In this document: piece by piece, positions 9,560 through 18,091 of the stretch
How the letters are laid out: every line of letters begins with the position of its first letter
Position numbering within the stretch: position 1 is the first letter of the stretch
Assembly (NCBI GenBank): GCA_013813715.1
Contig: JACCRF010000093.1
Coordinates: 1 to 64,000 of the forward strand
Reading direction: 5' to 3'
DNA length: 64,000 bases
From: Gemmatimonadaceae bacterium
GTDB taxonomy: Bacteria > Gemmatimonadota > Gemmatimonadetes > Gemmatimonadales > Gemmatimonadaceae
Translations under genes and position numbers: made by a program
The notes under the pieces: model-generated
The model's database searches: none
Seen by the model: the letters and a program-made list of their open reading frames with translations, nothing else
Told to the model about the DNA's origin: nothing

Positions 9560-10858
9560 CTAGAGCACGCGCCGCAGGTTAGTCGCTGCCCGCTCGACTA
9601 TCTTTTTCCTCCACGGGCGCTTGCGAAAGGTCTCGAGCTTGATCTCTTCGGTGTACCCGAGGTCCGCGAGAAAAATTTCATCCATTCGCTGACCGACATT
9701 CACGTCGAGCGCCAGAATCTGTGACTCGGTGTTGAACGCGATCGAGCGATTGTCGAAATTCATCGACCCGACTGCAACCCAGAGTCCGTCCACAACGATC
9801 GTCTTGGCATGCATCATCGTCGGCCGGTACTCGTAGATTCGCACGCCGCCCTCGAGCAGTTTTTCATACAGCGCACGCCCGGCGTACAGCGTTGTCTTCA
9901 CGTCCGTCGCGTCCCCCACGGTCAACACCCTCACATCCACACCTCGACGCGCAGCAGCAGTGAGCAGCTTGCAGAAGTCGTCATTCGGCACAAAGTATGA
10001 GTTCGCGATGTAGAGAGTACTCCTCGCCCCGGCGATAGTTAGCGCGAGAAAACGCTCTCCCGGCGTGCTTCCGATTGTTGGGATACTGTGCATCATCCCG
10101 GCGTTGACGTTTCCCTCCTCCTCGAATGCGATCGGCGGGAAGAACATGTCGCCGGTCAGCAGCTCCCCCGTGACCTCAGCCCACCCGGCAGCGAACGCCG
10201 CCTGAAGGGCGGCGACGGTGGGACCCAGAAATCGCACATTCGTCTCGCGCCACTGGTCAGCATGCCGCCCGTCGCCGAGCCAGTAGTCGGCAAGTCCGAA
10301 ACCGCCCGTGTACCCTATTCGGCCGTCAACTATGATGGCTCTGACGTGCGATCGATGCGCCGTCTTATGGAGCGTATACCATTTGACCGGCCGCAACCAC
10401 ACTACTTCGACCTTCGCCTTCCTCAGATTCTCGACCCAGTTTCCGTCCAGCGGTTGTGACCCGAACGCATCCAGCAGCAGAAGCACCCGCACGCCAGCCT
10501 GGGCTCGCTCGGTGAGGTATTTCGCCATCGTATCGGCAACCGCGCCCGGCTGGGAGTAATAGAGCTGAACCGTGAGCGTTCGCTTCGCCGACGTGATGTC
10601 CTGCCACAACCGCGGATATGTACCCTCTCCGTTGAGCAGAATCTCGATCTTGTTCCCGGCTTCGATGTGGGTGCCGGTAAACAACTCGATCGACCGCGGA
10701 AACAAAGGATCACTCACCTCCGGCGGTCCTTCCCCGTCCCCCTCGGCGATTACTGTCTGAACCGTCGCACCCCGTGTCACTGACAGAATGCCGATGAGCA
10801 TCATCACCAGGGCGAGAAGAACGAGCGCCGCCAGCAGACCGGACTTGAGAATGCCCAT
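9560..10858 (-). CDS. phospholipase D-fold protein, cardiolipin-synthase-like
   Basis: The protein has 432 residues. An N-terminal membrane helix (residues 6-27) is followed by two PLD repeats. The second HKD motif is canonical, HAKTIVVD (350-357) followed by GSMNF. The first reads HVRAIIVD (171-178) followed by GYTGG, with Arg in place of the usual Lys. The layout matches bacterial cardiolipin synthases, which join two phosphatidylglycerols at the inner membrane. A phospholipase or another phosphodiester transferase is also possible. The Lys-to-Arg change in motif one is unusual and may affect activity. It probably shares a transcript with lhr downstream and diverges from the RepA-like gene. 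Confidence 0.82.
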   Translation of the reverse strand: MGILKSGLLAALVLLALVMMLIGILSVTRGATVQTVIAEGDGEGPPEVSDPLFPRSIELFTGTHIEAGNKIEILLNGEGTYPRLWQDITSAKRTLTVQLYYSQPGAVADTMAKYLTERAQAGVRVLLLLDAFGSQPLDGNWVENLRKAKVEVVWLRPVKWYTLHKTAHRSHVRAIIVDGRIGYTGGFGLADYWLGDGRHADQWRETNVRFLGPTVAALQAAFAAGWAEVTGELLTGDMFFPPIAFEEEGNVNAGMMHSIPTIGSTPGERFLALTIAGARSTLYIANSYFVPNDDFCKLLTAAARRGVDVRVLTVGDATDVKTTLYAGRALYEKLLEGGVRIYEYRPTMMHAKTIVVDGLWVAVGSMNFDNRSIAFNTESQILALDVNVGQRMDEIFLADLGYTEEIKLETFRKRPWRKKIVERAATNLRRVL

Positions 10859-10929
10859 CTGTATCAGCTACCTCGGCTTTTCCTGCGTGAGACATCCCTG
10901 TACCGCGGCGCGCTCTCCTTGCCGCATCT

Positions 10930-11808
10930 ATGGAGTTGCAACAGTTTCACCCCGCCATGACTCTCGCAGCGAGAAGACGCTCTGCGAACCGAGCGATCAG
11001 TCTGGACCGGTCACTGGAAGCGCTGCCAATATTCCGGCTCAGCGATTCGGCCGACGAATCGACTATAACATACTCGCCGTCCTCGGGTGGGCGCTGGCGC
11101 GTTCTCCCGAGCCCCGGTGATCGCATTCCGGGCACGTTTGACCAGGATGTTTATGTAGAAATCGTCCATCGCTATGGGGAAGCAGGATATCCCGCCGACG
11201 GAACGATCAGCTTCACGCTCCATTCATTTCTGCGGTCGATCGGACGCCGCGTGGATGGCCGAACCTACGAGCAGCTCCGCTCCGCGCTCACGCGTCTGGA
11301 ACGAACGACGCTCGAATCCACTGGCGTCTATGCGGCTGCCCGCAACCCGGTGCCGCTCAACGATCGCTTCACGATCCTCAGCTCGGTGGCGATCGAGCGC
11401 CGCCGCCTTGCCGATCGCGAGCAGTTCACGCTCTTTCCGGTACTTACCGCGTCCGAGCCCGGCGACGCCCGCATCACTATCTCTGCGCTCATCAGGGCGA
11501 ACATCGATGCCGGATTCACGGTGACGCTTTCCTCGGCACATTATCAGTCGCTGACCAGTCCGGTGGCACGCCGGCTTTACCGCCTGCTGGAGGTCGCAAG
11601 AGAGTCGGGCACAGTGGCGTGGCGCGCCCGTCTCGATGAGCTGGCCCAGCAGCTCCCGCTGGCCCAGCGTTATCCATCACACCTTCAGCGCGTCCTCCAA
11701 CCGGCACATGAGATGCTTGTAGGAGCGGGGCTGCTACGCAGCGCAACCTTCCGCCAGATAGCGCGCGACTGGTTCGTGGACTACGTGCTGGCAAGCCGCA
11801 GCATCTAG
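10930..11808 (+). CDS. RepA-like (plasmid replication initiator A type) protein
   Basis: The protein has 292 residues. The region 65-170 (RIPGTFDQDVYVEIVHRYGE..., then FTLHSFLRSIGRRVDGRTYEQLRSALTRLERTTLES) resembles the first winged helix of the 'replication initiator protein A' family known from plasmids. A second winged-helix-like segment, SPVARRLYRLLEVA, follows at about 210. No plasmid partition, mobilisation or iteron array flanks it, so on this stretch it looks chromosomal. It may act at a chromosomal or integrated-plasmid origin, or it may have been recruited as a transcription factor. The ATG at 10930 is used; an in-frame ATG at 10957 is an alternative. The assignment rests on motif resemblance only. 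Confidence 0.65.
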   Translation: MELQQFHPAMTLAARRRSANRAISLDRSLEALPIFRLSDSADESTITYSPSSGGRWRVLPSPGDRIPGTFDQDVYVEIVHRYGEAGYPADGTISFTLHSFLRSIGRRVDGRTYEQLRSALTRLERTTLESTGVYAAARNPVPLNDRFTILSSVAIERRRLADREQFTLFPVLTASEPGDARITISALIRANIDAGFTVTLSSAHYQSLTSPVARRLYRLLEVARESGTVAWRARLDELAQQLPLAQRYPSHLQRVLQPAHEMLVGAGLLRSATFRQIARDWFVDYVLASRSI

Positions 11809-11809
11809 C

Positions 11810-11905
11810 GTAAGGGATTGCCCCGGCGTCACGCATGTGACGAAAGCGTCGGTGGAACCCTCACAGTTATGACGCGTATCTAGTAGCTTCAGGCAAGTCC
11901 CTTAC
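11810..11905 (+). promoter_or_regulatory. inverted-repeat-bounded intergenic segment with inner palindrome
   Basis: GTAAGGGATTGCC at 11810-11822 is matched in reverse complement by GGCAAGTCCCTTAC at 11892-11905, with one extra base, so the arms pair over 13 positions. Between them sits a perfect palindrome CGTCAC-GCAT-GTGACG at 11827-11842. The segment fills nearly the whole gap between the RepA-like gene and the S41 protease gene. It could be an operator plus structured leader for the protease, or a small mobile-type inverted repeat element. Confidence 0.4.
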
Positions 11906-11917
11906 ACAGAAATCAGC

Positions 11918-13507
11918 ATGACGAATCGCCGCAAGCTCGCACTACTTGGACTCGTTGCCGCGCCGCTCCTGGCTGGGGGCTTCGTCGCGCAGGAAAGCGA
12001 CACCCGCAATGGCGCCCGCCTCCTCGAGCAGGTCCTCTCCATCGTCTCCAACCGCTTCGTGGACAGCGTCGATGCCGCTGCTCTGTACGAGAAAGCCGCT
12101 CGCGGGCTCGTTCACGAGCTGAACGATCCCTATTCCGTTCTGCTGTCTCCCAAGGAGCTGGCCACCTTCACCGCCCAGACCGGCGGAAAGTACGGCGGCG
12201 TCGGAATGGAGATCGCAGAAGTTCAAGGGTTCGTCACCGTCCAGCGAATCTTCCCCAACACACCCGCCGAGCAGGCCGGAGTGATCGAGGGCGACCGCAT
12301 CGTCAATGTCGATACAGCCGACACACGCGGATGGACAACCGCGCAGGTCTCGGACGTCCTCAAGGGACGGCCGGGCACCAAGGTCAACGTGAAGTTCTTG
12401 CGTGCCGGGGTTCCCGAGCCGATCGCGGTCACGTTCACGCGCGCCAACGTTCGGATTCCCGCCGTTCCATACGCGATCATGCTCGATGGACAGATCGGAT
12501 ACATCCCGCTGCAGCAGTTCAACGAGACTGCCACTGACGAGCTCGAGACCGCCATCCGTCGCCTGAGCGGTGAAGGAGCGCGCGGCCTCGTCCTCGATCT
12601 CCGGGGTAATGGAGGCGGTTACCTCGAGCAGTCAGCGACTGTCGCCAATCTGTTCCTCTCGAAAGGGTTGGAAGTCTCCCGCGTGCGCGGACGTGCCGGT
12701 TACCAGGAGGTTCTCCACGCAACCGATAATCCGGTCGCGCCTGATATTCCGCTCGTCATCCTGACTGACGGCCGTACAGCATCGGCATCCGAGATCGTCG
12801 CCGGAGCGCTTCAGGATCACGATCGCGCTGTAATCGTTGGCACGACATCCTTTGGAAAAGGTCTCGTCCAGACGGTTTACCCACTCGAAGGCGGCTACGC
12901 CCTCAAGATGACGACGGCCAAGTGGTATACGCCCAGCGGCCGCTCGATCCAGAAGGACCGCAAGCTCCTTCGCGACGGCTCGTTTGTCGAGGTTCTGCCT
13001 GATTCGATGGAAACCGATTCGGTTCGCAAGTCGCGACCCAAATTCAAGTCTGATGCCGGCCGCATCGTCTACGGTGGCGGCGCAGTTACGCCGGACGTAA
13101 TCGTGTCGCCCGACACGCTGACCACGGAAGAACAGAAACTTCTGGCCGCGCTGGCTCCAAAAGCACAGGTCGTTCACTCGACACTCATCAACTACGCGGT
13201 CGAGCACAAGGGCAAAGTACGGCCCGGTTTCGTAGTGCCGAGGGCGTGGAGAGAGGAGTTCTACACCCGGCTTGTCGCCGGCGGTGTCAAGATCGACAAA
13301 GCACAGTACGAGGCGGGCGGATCGGAGATCGATCGGCTCCTCGGAGGCAGTATTTCGCGCATCGCGTTCGGCGATTCCACCGCCAAGCGCCGCGACATCG
13401 CTGACGATGCCCAGCTTCGCCGGTCTCTGGAGCTGCTCAAACGCGGTCCGACCCAGCGCGATCTGTTCGCCGTTGTGCTGAGCCAGGCCCCAGTCACCAA
13501 TCGCTAG
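11918..13507 (+). CDS. ctpA: S41-family C-terminal processing protease
   Basis: The protein has 529 residues. An N-terminal hydrophobic signal or anchor (residues 6-24) directs it to the periplasm. A PDZ domain occupies about 90-165 (GGVGMEIAEVQGFVTVQ...AEQAGVIEGDRI). The S41 protease core follows, with predicted catalytic Ser289 (TASASE), Lys314 (SFGKG) and an accessory Asp300. Their spacing is 11 and 25 residues from the Ser, the same as in E. coli Prc/Tsp. These enzymes cut the C-termini of envelope proteins. The region after 400 is a family-typical helical extension of uncertain role. A strong terminator lies 19 bases after the stop, so the gene ends its transcript. Confidence 0.92.
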   Translation: MTNRRKLALLGLVAAPLLAGGFVAQESDTRNGARLLEQVLSIVSNRFVDSVDAAALYEKAARGLVHELNDPYSVLLSPKELATFTAQTGGKYGGVGMEIAEVQGFVTVQRIFPNTPAEQAGVIEGDRIVNVDTADTRGWTTAQVSDVLKGRPGTKVNVKFLRAGVPEPIAVTFTRANVRIPAVPYAIMLDGQIGYIPLQQFNETATDELETAIRRLSGEGARGLVLDLRGNGGGYLEQSATVANLFLSKGLEVSRVRGRAGYQEVLHATDNPVAPDIPLVILTDGRTASASEIVAGALQDHDRAVIVGTTSFGKGLVQTVYPLEGGYALKMTTAKWYTPSGRSIQKDRKLLRDGSFVEVLPDSMETDSVRKSRPKFKSDAGRIVYGGGAVTPDVIVSPDTLTTEEQKLLAALAPKAQVVHSTLINYAVEHKGKVRPGFVVPRAWREEFYTRLVAGGVKIDKAQYEAGGSEIDRLLGGSISRIAFGDSTAKRRDIADDAQLRRSLELLKRGPTQRDLFAVVLSQAPVTNR

Positions 13508-13525
13508 CCGTTGCTCCCGCTGCAG

Positions 13526-13561
13526 CCACCATCACGGAATTCCGTGATGGTGGTTTTTTTT
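13526..13561 (+). terminator. rho-independent terminator
   Basis: A perfect 14-base inverted repeat (CCACCATCACGGAA with TTCCGTGATGGTGG, 13526-13553) is followed by eight T residues. It lies just after the S41 protease stop codon. Confidence 0.93.
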
Positions 13562-13597
13562 GCATTATTCCCCTGCTAATACATCGCCGGAGTCGAA

Positions 13598-14644
13598 ATG
13601 GGTGGATTGATTTTTCTCGGATTGGTCGCCTTCGTCGCCATTTTCGTCGCTACGAAGGCGTTCAAGATCGTGGGACAGGCTGAAGTCATGGTGGTCGAGC
13701 GGCTTGGACGGTTCCACCGCGTCGCGCGCTCCGGACTCAACATCCTCGTTCCGTTCGTCGAAGTCCCGCGCACAATCGACGTGCGCTACTTCGAAAGCGA
13801 CGTCACCGGCGTCAAGAGAGTCACCGCAGGCCACACCTCGCGCATCGATCTGCGCGAGCAGGTGCTCAACTTCCCCAGCCAGCCGGTGATTACCAAGGAC
13901 AACGTCACGATCGACATCGATGCGGTGATCTACTACCGCGTCGCCGATCCGCAGAAAGCGACGTACTCGGTTCAGAACCTGCCCTACGCGCTCGAAACGC
14001 TGACCCGCACCACCCTCCGTAACATCGTCGGCGAAATGGAGCTCGACTCCACGCTCGGCAGCCGTGACGTAATCAACAAGCGGATGCGCGAAGTCATCGA
14101 GGAAGCCTCGATCGGCTGGGGCGTGGACGTTACGCGCGTCGAGCTCCAGGCAATCGAGCCGCCGCGCGACATTCAGCAGTCAATGGAGCTGCAGATGCGC
14201 GCCGAACGCGAGCGCCGCGCCGCCGTGACCAACGCCGAAGCTGGAAAGCGCGCCGCAATCCTCGAAGCTGAAGGTGTTCGCGAATCGCAGGTGCGCCGCG
14301 CCGAAGGCGAAAAGGACGCCGCCATTCTGCGCGCCCAGGGTCTGGCGACAGCCCGCCTTGCGATGGCCGAGGCCGAGGCCGAAGCCATCACACGCATTGC
14401 CGGCGCTCTGCCCGAGGGTCAGGCTGCCATGTATCTGCTGGGAATGAAGTATCTGGAGGCATTGCCGACACTTGCCCAGGGCAAGAATTCAACGATCTTC
14501 CTCCCTGCCGAAGCGGCCGGCGTCATGGGCGCGATCGGCGGCCTGAGAGAGCTGGTGTCCCGGGCAGCCATGCCCGCGCACAGAAGCGAGGGGGAATCGT
14601 CCGCCCCGTCACCCGATGAGCCGCGGAAGCTGAGCGGAAGTTGA
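13598..14644 (+). CDS. SPFH/band-7 membrane protein (QmcA/slipin-like)
   Basis: The protein has 348 residues. A single N-terminal transmembrane helix (3-20) is followed by the SPFH domain (about 25-185), with VVERLGRFHRVARSGLNILVPF and DIDAVIYYRVADPQKA. A long Ala/Glu/Arg-rich coiled coil follows (about 195-270, RAERERRAAVTNAEAGKRA), and a short Gly/Pro tail ends it. This is the architecture of bacterial QmcA/paraslipins, scaffold proteins of membrane microdomains that often work with membrane proteases. No NfeD-type partner is adjacent. The start is clear (GGAG nine bases upstream). The stop overlaps the next small gene's TTG start. Confidence 0.9.
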   Translation: MGGLIFLGLVAFVAIFVATKAFKIVGQAEVMVVERLGRFHRVARSGLNILVPFVEVPRTIDVRYFESDVTGVKRVTAGHTSRIDLREQVLNFPSQPVITKDNVTIDIDAVIYYRVADPQKATYSVQNLPYALETLTRTTLRNIVGEMELDSTLGSRDVINKRMREVIEEASIGWGVDVTRVELQAIEPPRDIQQSMELQMRAERERRAAVTNAEAGKRAAILEAEGVRESQVRRAEGEKDAAILRAQGLATARLAMAEAEAEAITRIAGALPEGQAAMYLLGMKYLEALPTLAQGKNSTIFLPAEAAGVMGAIGGLRELVSRAAMPAHRSEGESSAPSPDEPRKLSGS

Positions 14645-14871
14645 CCTCGAAGGACGAGATCACGCAGGAAAGGGCTGAGCGCATCGCTCGCTCGCATGCG
14701 TGCGAGCATTGCGGCGAGTATAGCTTCAAGAAGCTGCGGGTGAGACCGGCCTCCGCCACGAATCGAAAGGCGGTTGGCGAGGTGTGGCACATCAGCAAGA
14801 CGTGCGGCGTCTGTGGGATGCAGCACGAGATCGGGATTGACGCCGAGGGCGACATCGTTTACGCGGCGTGA
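14641..14871 (+). CDS. small zinc-ribbon-like protein
   Basis: The protein has 76 residues and a TTG start that overlaps the SPFH stop by four bases (TTGA), which implies translational coupling. Two cysteine knuckles are visible, CEHCG (about residues 21-25) and CGVCG (about 56-60), separated by a basic, beta-prone segment. This is enough for one structural zinc site. No catalytic residues are apparent and I do not recognise the family. Its tight coupling to the SPFH gene suggests a related membrane-microdomain or RNA/protein-binding role, which is only an inference. Confidence 0.6.
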   Translation: MTSKDEITQERAERIARSHACEHCGEYSFKKLRVRPASATNRKAVGEVWHISKTCGVCGMQHEIGIDAEGDIVYAA

Positions 14872-14908
14872 ATCGCGCTGGTCGATTCTGCGCAGCACAA
14901 CCCGATGA

Positions 14909-15643
14909 CTATATCCCGGGCGGCCAGTTCGGCTTCCGCGAGTAGTCCCCAAACACCGCCTGGAGAATCTCCTGCGGATCAGCCGTCCGGGCCACGGCGT
15001 CGAGCATTCCGCCGAGTGCGAGCCGCTGCGAGTAGTCGCGATAGCGTGCGTATCCGTAGGGAAATCCTGTCGGCCCTTTCCTGGTGATCCGCCCAAGTAG
15101 AATGTCCGGGAGCAGGAATCGGGTCGCCGCATAGTAGAAGTTGAGCGACCGCGTTCTTGGCAGATCGCTCTGCCTCACGCCGCGCGGGAGCGAGCCGTGC
15201 TTTCCCCACTGGACGTCTATCGCCACTTGAGACTTTGGCCACGGCGTGTGGAGGATGACCCCGTGCCAGAATGTCCACAGATCTACCGGCGCCTTGGTGT
15301 CGTCGTACCCCACCCACACCACCTCCTGGTCAGTGGGCACGGTGAACGGGATCCATGACCCGTGGACATCGTCCCGCCACAGCAGATGGTACGCGATAAC
15401 CCGCTTTGTGGGGTGCAGGATCGCCACCGCCCTCGACAGTGGGAACATTTCATCACGCTGCAGGTACAACGCCGGAGCGAGGCTCCGCGCCAGAACAGCG
15501 CCACTGTCGGACTGCGCGAGGGTGCCTTGCAATTCAACGGGTCGTAAAGGGATGCGAGCGCGAGGCCCGCATCCGCCGAGCGTGGAAATGACTAAGGCAA
15601 TTCCGGCCAGTCCGCGAGCTGTTTTTCTCAGGTCCAGCTGCAC
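14909..15643 (-). CDS. predicted lipoprotein of unknown function
   Basis: The protein has 244 residues when started at the GTG at 15643. That start gives a textbook lipoprotein signal: a basic n-region, a hydrophobic stretch (GLAGIALVIST) and lipobox LGGC. An open frame continues upstream to 15760 but would bury the signal. The mature part is rich in Trp and aromatic residues (WTFWHGVILHTPWP, FYYAATRFLLP) and contains a possible nuclease- or hydrolase-like HPTKRVIAYHLLW, but I recognise no family. It diverges from a small zinc-ribbon gene and converges on the SPFH cluster. The envelope location is well supported; the function is not. Confidence 0.65.
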   Translation of the reverse strand: MQLDLRKTARGLAGIALVISTLGGCGPRARIPLRPVELQGTLAQSDSGAVLARSLAPALYLQRDEMFPLSRAVAILHPTKRVIAYHLLWRDDVHGSWIPFTVPTDQEVVWVGYDDTKAPVDLWTFWHGVILHTPWPKSQVAIDVQWGKHGSLPRGVRQSDLPRTRSLNFYYAATRFLLPDILLGRITRKGPTGFPYGYARYRDYSQRLALGGMLDAVARTADPQEILQAVFGDYSRKPNWPPGI

Positions 15644-15712
15644 TTCAGCGACCCTAACAGTGAGCCTGCAGCTCCGGAGTGTGGCGCTGGAGCGAAGGCT
15701 GAAGGGGGGCCG

Positions 15713-15931
15713 ATGCGAAAGCCACGTCCAGTCACGTACAATCCCGCGCAAGTCCTTCACCTCATCAACCGCGACCGCTCAGGAGCAGCGCTCAGTTGTC
15801 CGTCCTGCTCCGGCACCATCGAGCGTGATCCCGGACAGTTCCCGCCTGCTCCAATGTCGCATGTCACTCTCCGCTGCCGCACCTGCGGCAGAACAGCCCG
15901 GTACGTGGCGAGCGCGGCCGGAGCCGCGTAG
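15713..15931 (+). CDS. small two-knuckle zinc-ribbon protein
   Basis: The protein has 72 residues, with the ATG preceded by a G-rich run (AAGGGGGGCCG) that could serve as ribosome binding site. It contains CPSC at about 29-32 and CRTCG at about 54-58, a spacing consistent with a zinc ribbon. The N-terminus is basic. No enzyme motif is seen. It sits alone between a divergent lipoprotein gene and the downstream cold-shock gene. It could be a DNA/RNA-binding or structural mini-protein. The main doubt is its shortness. Confidence 0.5.
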   Translation: MRKPRPVTYNPAQVLHLINRDRSGAALSCPSCSGTIERDPGQFPPAPMSHVTLRCRTCGRTARYVASAAGAA

Positions 15932-16043
15932 GAGATCCCCGGTCCGGTGCTCACGGAGCAGACACTTGCACAAAACTTGCCCCAAAATTCGGACACTCCG
16001 AACACAGTCGGTTCCCGAGGGGGATAGGGAATAAGGAAGGGTC

Positions 16044-16250
16044 ATGGCACGCATCACCGGAACAGTGAAATGGTTCAACGACGCTAAGGGCTTCGGTTTC
16101 ATCGCCCGGGAAGGGGGGCCCGACGTTTTCGTTCACTTCAGCGCAATCTCGGGCGCCGGCTTCAAGTCCCTCGTAGAAGGCGACAAGGTGGAGTTCGAGG
16201 TGGTTCAGGGACAGAAAGGCCCGCAGGCCGCCGACGTAACAAAGGTCTAG
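16044..16250 (+). CDS. csp: CspA-family cold-shock protein
   Basis: The protein has 68 residues forming a single cold-shock OB-fold. Both RNA-binding motifs are intact: RNP1 KGFGFIAR and RNP2 DVFVHFSAI. The start [16 protein letters not shown] is nearly invariant in the family. It binds single-stranded RNA/DNA as a chaperone. The ribosome site AAGGAAGGG lies directly before the ATG. A terminator follows 21 bases after the stop, so it is probably monocistronic. A second, different csp gene lies at 33819-34028 on the other strand. Confidence 0.96.
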   Translation: MARITGTVKWFNDAKGFGFIAREGGPDVFVHFSAISGAGFKSLVEGDKVEFEVVQGQKGPQAADVTKV

Positions 16251-16271
16251 AGAAGCGTTTCGCCATTACTC

Positions 16272-16300
16272 AGCCCCGGGCATTTCCCGGGGCTCTTGTT
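16272..16300 (+). terminator. rho-independent terminator after csp
   Basis: AGCCCCGGG (16272-16280), loop CATTT, then CCCGGGGCT (16286-16294), followed by CTTGTT and further T residues. The stem is perfect over nine base pairs. Confidence 0.88.
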
Positions 16301-16363
16301 TTGTGCCGCACCCACCAAATGTGTTTCCACCAGGCGGCATTCGACTTGCCCCGTCGAAACGCC

Positions 16364-17652
16364 TTCAAGCCACTCGAGCGCAAGAAGCCGCCATTCGAGG
16401 AGACACCTCGCACGTACGAGCGCGCCCACTGGGTCAAGCCGGAGATAATCGTGGAAGTGAAGTTCAACGAGTGGACCGCGGACGGAAGGCTGCGCCAGCC
16501 GATCTATCTGGGAACTCGCGATGACAAGTCGGCGCGCGAGGTCGGACGGGAGAGCCAGAGCATGCAGAAAAAAACGGGCAGAAAGAAAGTCGCGGCTACA
16601 AAGCCGGCGTCGGACTCAGCTTCCAAATCGAAGGCCGGAAAGAGGGTCAATGCGGCCCGCTCGCTTCTGGAGCGGGACACGGAACCCAAGCCTTCCCGCG
16701 GGCATGCACTTCCTCCCGGAGAACTCGTCAGGCGGCTGGAAGAGATCGAGGAATCGAGCGGATCTGGCCGGCTTGAGATCGGTTCGAACACCGGCATCGA
16801 GCTGACGAACCTGGGCAAGATATTCTTCCCTAGGAAGAAGCTCACCAAGGGCGACCTGATGCGCTATTACGTAACGGTTGCGCCTTTCGTCCTGCCTGTG
16901 ATGGCAAACCGCCCGCTCGTCCTCAAGCGCTTCCCTAATGGCGTCAAGGGTGAGGCATTCTTCCAGCAGAACGCAAGCGCGACTACGCCCGAAGTGGTCA
17001 GGACGGCGATGATAGAGGCAAAGGGGGGCTCGACAAACCGCAGAATCGTCGGTGGAGACCTGCCAACCCTCCTGTACACGGTTCAACTGGGCGCGATTTC
17101 GGTCGATCCGTGGCATTCGCGGCTTCAGTCACTCGATCATGCCGACTACACGATTCTCGACCTTGACCCGGGACCAGGCGCGACATTTCAGAGAGTCATG
17201 GAGGTCGCCCGACTCGTTCGAGAGGTGATGGATGGGCTCGGTCTGCATGGGCACTCAAGACCTCGGGTTCGCGCGGCCTTCATATCTATTTGCCGCTACC
17301 CCCAGACACTCCCAACGAAGCCGCTACGCTCACCGCGCAGATAATTGCAACAAGGGTCGCCGAAGCTTACCCTAGAATCGCCACGGTTGAGCGATCTCTT
17401 AAGGCACGTCGTGCGACAGCCGTTTACGTGGACTATCTTCAGAACATCTTCGGGAAGACGGTCGCCGGCGCATACTCCGCGCGTGCCAACCCCGACGCAA
17501 TGGTGTCTACTCCATTGTTGTGGGACGAGCTCGGCGACGACCTTGACCCTCGGGATTTCACGATCGAGACCGCACCCGCACGAATTGCGGACGTTGGCGA
17601 CGTCTGGGCGGCTCAGATGAAGGAGAGAAACTCGCTGCGCGCGCTGGTCTGA
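16364..17652 (+). pseudogene. ligD: decayed DNA ligase D: 5'-truncated, frameshifted
   Basis: Recognisable homology begins at FKPLERKKPPF with the last part of the ATP-dependent ligase OB domain (WVKPEIIVEVKFNEWT, DGRLRQPIYLG). The ligase nucleotidyltransferase region is absent because the csp gene lies directly upstream. A Lys-rich linker follows, then a full LigD polymerase/primase domain: LTNLGKIFFPRKKLTKGD, VDPWHSR, the catalytic DLDPG, and DYLQNIFGKTVAGAYS. Between 17249 and 17254 one base is missing. The frame switches there and KTSGSRGLHIYLPLP continues in another frame to the stop at 17652. LigD works with Ku in non-homologous end joining; no ku gene is here. An internal ATG at 16561 with GGGAGAG upstream could in principle express the polymerase part, but the frameshift breaks it. 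Confidence 0.85.
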
Positions 17653-17674
17653 TCGATCTGCGGTTCTGGGCGAC

Positions 17675-17980
17675 CTAGCGTGAGCCGACCTTTCTCAAGG
17701 GCAGGTCGAGCTGGTCTTTGCTCGCAACCGTGGTGTGGCGCGCATCGCTGCTGAAGGTAGCGTCGCTGTTCTCATCCACCATGTGGCTGAGCTTGTAATA
17801 CAGGTGCAACGCATTGACCGGTGCCATGAAGCTTCGCCGTCCCGCGCGCGAGATTGCGACGGCCTCTTCCCGAACGCGCCTGGGAAGGTCCTGCGCCATT
17901 GGATGCGCCAGGAGCCGTCGTATTTCCGTCGTATTTCTCGCCAACAGTGCAGCACACAGGCTGTCCAGGTATGCGAGCAT
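17675..17980 (-). CDS. hypothetical protein
   Basis: The protein has 101 residues and no recognised family. It is mostly helical, with the Leu-rich start MLAYLDSLCAALLARNTTEI, then REEAVAISRAGRRSFMAPVNALHLYYKLSHM, then a polar tail. It contains no Cys motifs, signal peptide or membrane span. The codon pattern looks coding-like and the Leu/Ala periodicity suggests a real small helical protein. There is no strong ribosome site: the bases before the ATG are C-rich. It lies between the ligD remnant and the NrtR-like gene. It may be a lineage-specific gene. Confidence 0.45.
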   Translation of the reverse strand: MLAYLDSLCAALLARNTTEIRRLLAHPMAQDLPRRVREEAVAISRAGRRSFMAPVNALHLYYKLSHMVDENSDATFSSDARHTTVASKDQLDLPLRKVGSR

Positions 17981-18091
17981 TGTCCCGGGGGGTTAGACCT
18001 GATTAAACCTTAGGTACACATTGCAACTAATACACCGGAAAGGCAATAGTGCCTAGCATCCTCTTGTTTCCGGTACAATCTCTATACCTCA

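Noticed and set aside
8566-9582. 338-codon open frame on the + strand inside lhr
   Set aside because: It lies fully antisense to clear helicase motifs, has an Arg/His/Gln-rich shadow composition and no family motif.
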